From an uncultured Verrucomicrobiota bacterium (GTDB taxonomy: Bacteria > Verrucomicrobiota > Verrucomicrobiia > Limisphaerales > UBA1096), in NCBI GenBank assembly GCA_913050205.1, contig CAJXAU010000082.1, positions 1 to 7,037 of the forward strand: a stretch of DNA of 7,037 nt. The letters are read 5' to 3'. The notes beneath the pieces are model-generated. The model was given only the letters and a program-made list of their open reading frames with translations, did no database searches and was not told the DNA's origin. The translations under genes were made by a program, and so were the position numbers. Below are positions 5,584 to 7,037 of this stretch, piece by piece; position 1 is the stretch's first letter, and each line of letters starts with the position of its first letter.

Positions 5584-7037
5584 ATGAAAACTACGTGCAA
5601 AACCATCACAACGCTCCTTGTGGCGGGGGCATTCTTGTTCCCGACAAATCCGGCCAAGGCAGCTGAACCGGCCAAGACCAGCTTCGAAGCTGTCGCGGCG
5701 AAACTCGACCCAAACGGCCATCTTTACGCCTATTTGAACACGGCCAAGGTCATGAAACAGCTGGATCAAATGGTCGAAAGCCTGCTGGAATTGACCAAGG
5801 AAGGCGGCGAGGAATCGTTCTTCAACAACCCGCTTTTTGGCCCAATGTTCAGCAATCTCTTTGGAGCCATCAAGCCGGCGTATGATGAGAGCGGCCTGAG
5901 TCAGATCGGCGGCGTGGGCATGAGCAGCTTCGCGGTGCGCGAGGATCTCTGGCGCAGCAAAATGTACGTTCACCGCAGCTCACAGGATGGCGAGGGACTG
6001 ATCTGGAAGATGCTCGGCAACGAACCACACGACCTCGCTGTGTTAAATCTAGCCCCGGAGGATACCGCCATTCTCGGTCACTTCGACCTAGACATCAACG
6101 CAGTGCTGGACTGGGGCGATCGCATCTCCGCGAAGGTCAACGATGGGCAGACCTTGTCGGCCAGCATCCCCGGTGACGGCAAGGACGTACTCAGCACCTA
6201 CGACGGTGAGATCGGCTTTCTGATGACGCTGGATCCGGAAAAACAGATGACGTTTCCCGGTTTCATGTTCCAGCTTGAAGAGGATATCGAGATGGATGCC
6301 TTCGCCTTTGCCCTCCTGCTCCGAGCGAAGGACGACAAGATTTTGACAATGCTCAACGACGCCATGGCCGGAGGCCTCGCCCCACCGCAGAAAACCAAGG
6401 TCGGCAATGTCACGCTGCAATCCATCCCGCTGCCCATGCCGATCCCGATTCCCGGACTGGACATCTCCCCGTGTTATTTTCAGACGGACGACTATTTGGT
6501 GTTCGCCTCCTCCACTGCGCTCGGAAAAAGCATCATCGAGGCCAGCGATGGCAAATCGAGGCTCACGGACAATGACGAGTTTAAGGCCATCACCAAGGGA
6601 ATCGACTTGAAAGCCAACGGCATCAGCTACGCCAGCCCCGCCTCGGTCGAGTGGGGAGGCAAGATAAACGAATTGACAGTGGGCCAGATGCCCGACGAAT
6701 TGAAAAAGACTTTTCAGATTTATCTGGACTACACCAAGAAGTTGAAGGGCATGGTGTCGCTCATCAAGTCCGACCAGAATGGTGTGCTGATCGAGACCCA
6801 TTCCAACGTCAACCTGTACGGCGAATACATGGTGCACACTTTCGCAAGCATCGCCATCATGGTCGCCAACTCACTGCAACAATTCAACGACTCCGGCCTG
6901 TTTGAGGATCTCGATGACTTTGGTGGTTTCGACGAAGGACCGGGTGCGTTTCCCTTCGAACCGGAGTCCGAACCAGAGTTCGAGCCGTCCCCGGCCGGCA
7001 AGCTGGCCATCGCGCATTGGGTCAAGGGCGAGGAGGT
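5584..7037 (+). CDS. Exported protein of unknown function, possible C-terminal thioredoxin fusion, cut by window edge
   Basis: ATG at 5584 opens 484 uninterrupted codons to the right edge. Residues 1-26 are a signal peptide (TLLVAGAFLF, cleavage near PAKA). The N-terminal region (SFEAVAAKLDPNGHLYAYL) and the rest of the first 430 residues form a mixed alpha/beta domain I do not recognise; it resembles uncharacterised long exported proteins of PVC bacteria. Residues 441-468 are an acidic, Pro- and Phe-rich low-complexity linker (EDLDDFGGFDEG, EPESEPEFEP). After it comes LAIAHWVKGEE (474-484). That is how the redoxin domain of many PVC TlpA-like fusion proteins begins (WVKGEPV before the beta strand leading to WCxPC), so a thioredoxin domain probably follows outside the window. 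It sits downstream of the thioredoxin-NHL gene on the same strand, but the 198-base gap with its own promoter candidate suggests separate transcription. No Shine-Dalgarno sequence is visible. Confidence 0.85.
   Translation, partial: MKTTCKTITTLLVAGAFLFPTNPAKAAEPAKTSFEAVAAKLDPNGHLYAYLNTAKVMKQLDQMVESLLELTKEGGEESFFNNPLFGPMFSNLFGAIKPAYDESGLSQIGGVGMSSFAVREDLWRSKMYVHRSSQDGEGLIWKMLGNEPHDLAVLNLAPEDTAILGHFDLDINAVLDWGDRISAKVNDGQTLSASIPGDGKDVLSTYDGEIGFLMTLDPEKQMTFPGFMFQLEEDIEMDAFAFALLLRAKDDKILTMLNDAMAGGLAPPQKTKVGNVTLQSIPLPMPIPIPGLDISPCYFQTDDYLVFASSTALGKSIIEASDGKSRLTDNDEFKAITKGIDLKANGISYASPASVEWGGKINELTVGQMPDELKKTFQIYLDYTKKLKGMVSLIKSDQNGVLIETHSNVNLYGEYMVHTFASIAIMVANSLQQFNDSGLFEDLDDFGGFDEGPGAFPFEPESEPEFEPSPAGKLAIAHWVKGEE

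Noticed and set aside
6088..6837. A 249-codon minus-strand open frame
   Set aside because: It is antisense to the right-edge gene, whose plus-strand frame has a signal peptide and ordinary codon use; the antisense peptide has no signal or domain.

Overview
The window looks like a piece of chromosome from a PVC-superphylum bacterium, most likely Verrucomicrobiota, with Planctomycetota the alternative. Three things suggest this. The protein families are typical of that group: a PQQ-type beta-propeller opening with WPSWRG, a small GDSL-like secreted hydrolase, and a thioredoxin/NHL-propeller protein with a CCINC motif. Shine-Dalgarno sequences are poor or absent at every start. The coding DNA is moderately GC-rich with many exported proteins. 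This assignment is an inference from family resemblance, not a search result.

Layout. Positions 1-2814 are a minus-strand cluster read right to left. A sugar-phosphate nucleotidyltransferase (2059-2814) overlaps by 4 bases (ATGA) an exported SGNH/GDSL-like hydrolase (1367-2062). After a 90-base gap comes an exported PQQ-like beta-propeller protein (start 1276) that runs off the left edge, probably a few residues before its end. Positions 2815-3219 are a gene-free divergent region with a promoter candidate for the nucleotidyltransferase, a strong plus-strand RNA hairpin (2941-2968), a terminator- or attenuator-like hairpin with a T tract (2999-3022), and two dyad-symmetric sites (3051-3074 and 3112-3123). 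On the plus strand lies a large exported thioredoxin-NHL propeller protein of the NHLRC2 type (about 3220-5385). After a 198-base gap a second exported protein (start 5584) runs off the right edge. Its last visible residues look like the lead-in to a TlpA-like thioredoxin domain.

How the genes may work together. Four of the five proteins appear to be exported, so the window is mostly envelope biology. The two plus-strand genes may share a thiol-redox theme: one has a visible CCINC thioredoxin centre and the other a predicted one beyond the edge. The minus-strand pair is probably co-translated and could make and then modify a nucleotide-sugar-derived glycan, but no substrate can be read from the sequence.

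The most unusual signal is not a gene. The 14-base palindrome CGCTTGGCCAAGCG occurs three times exactly and three more times with one mismatch, plus degraded copies, all between positions 1353 and 5454. Copies lie in both coding and intergenic DNA, in two reading frames, and mostly where a protein would tolerate inserted residues: signal peptides, a linker and a C-terminal tail. It resembles a highly iterated palindrome, an uptake signal or a methylation target particular to this lineage.
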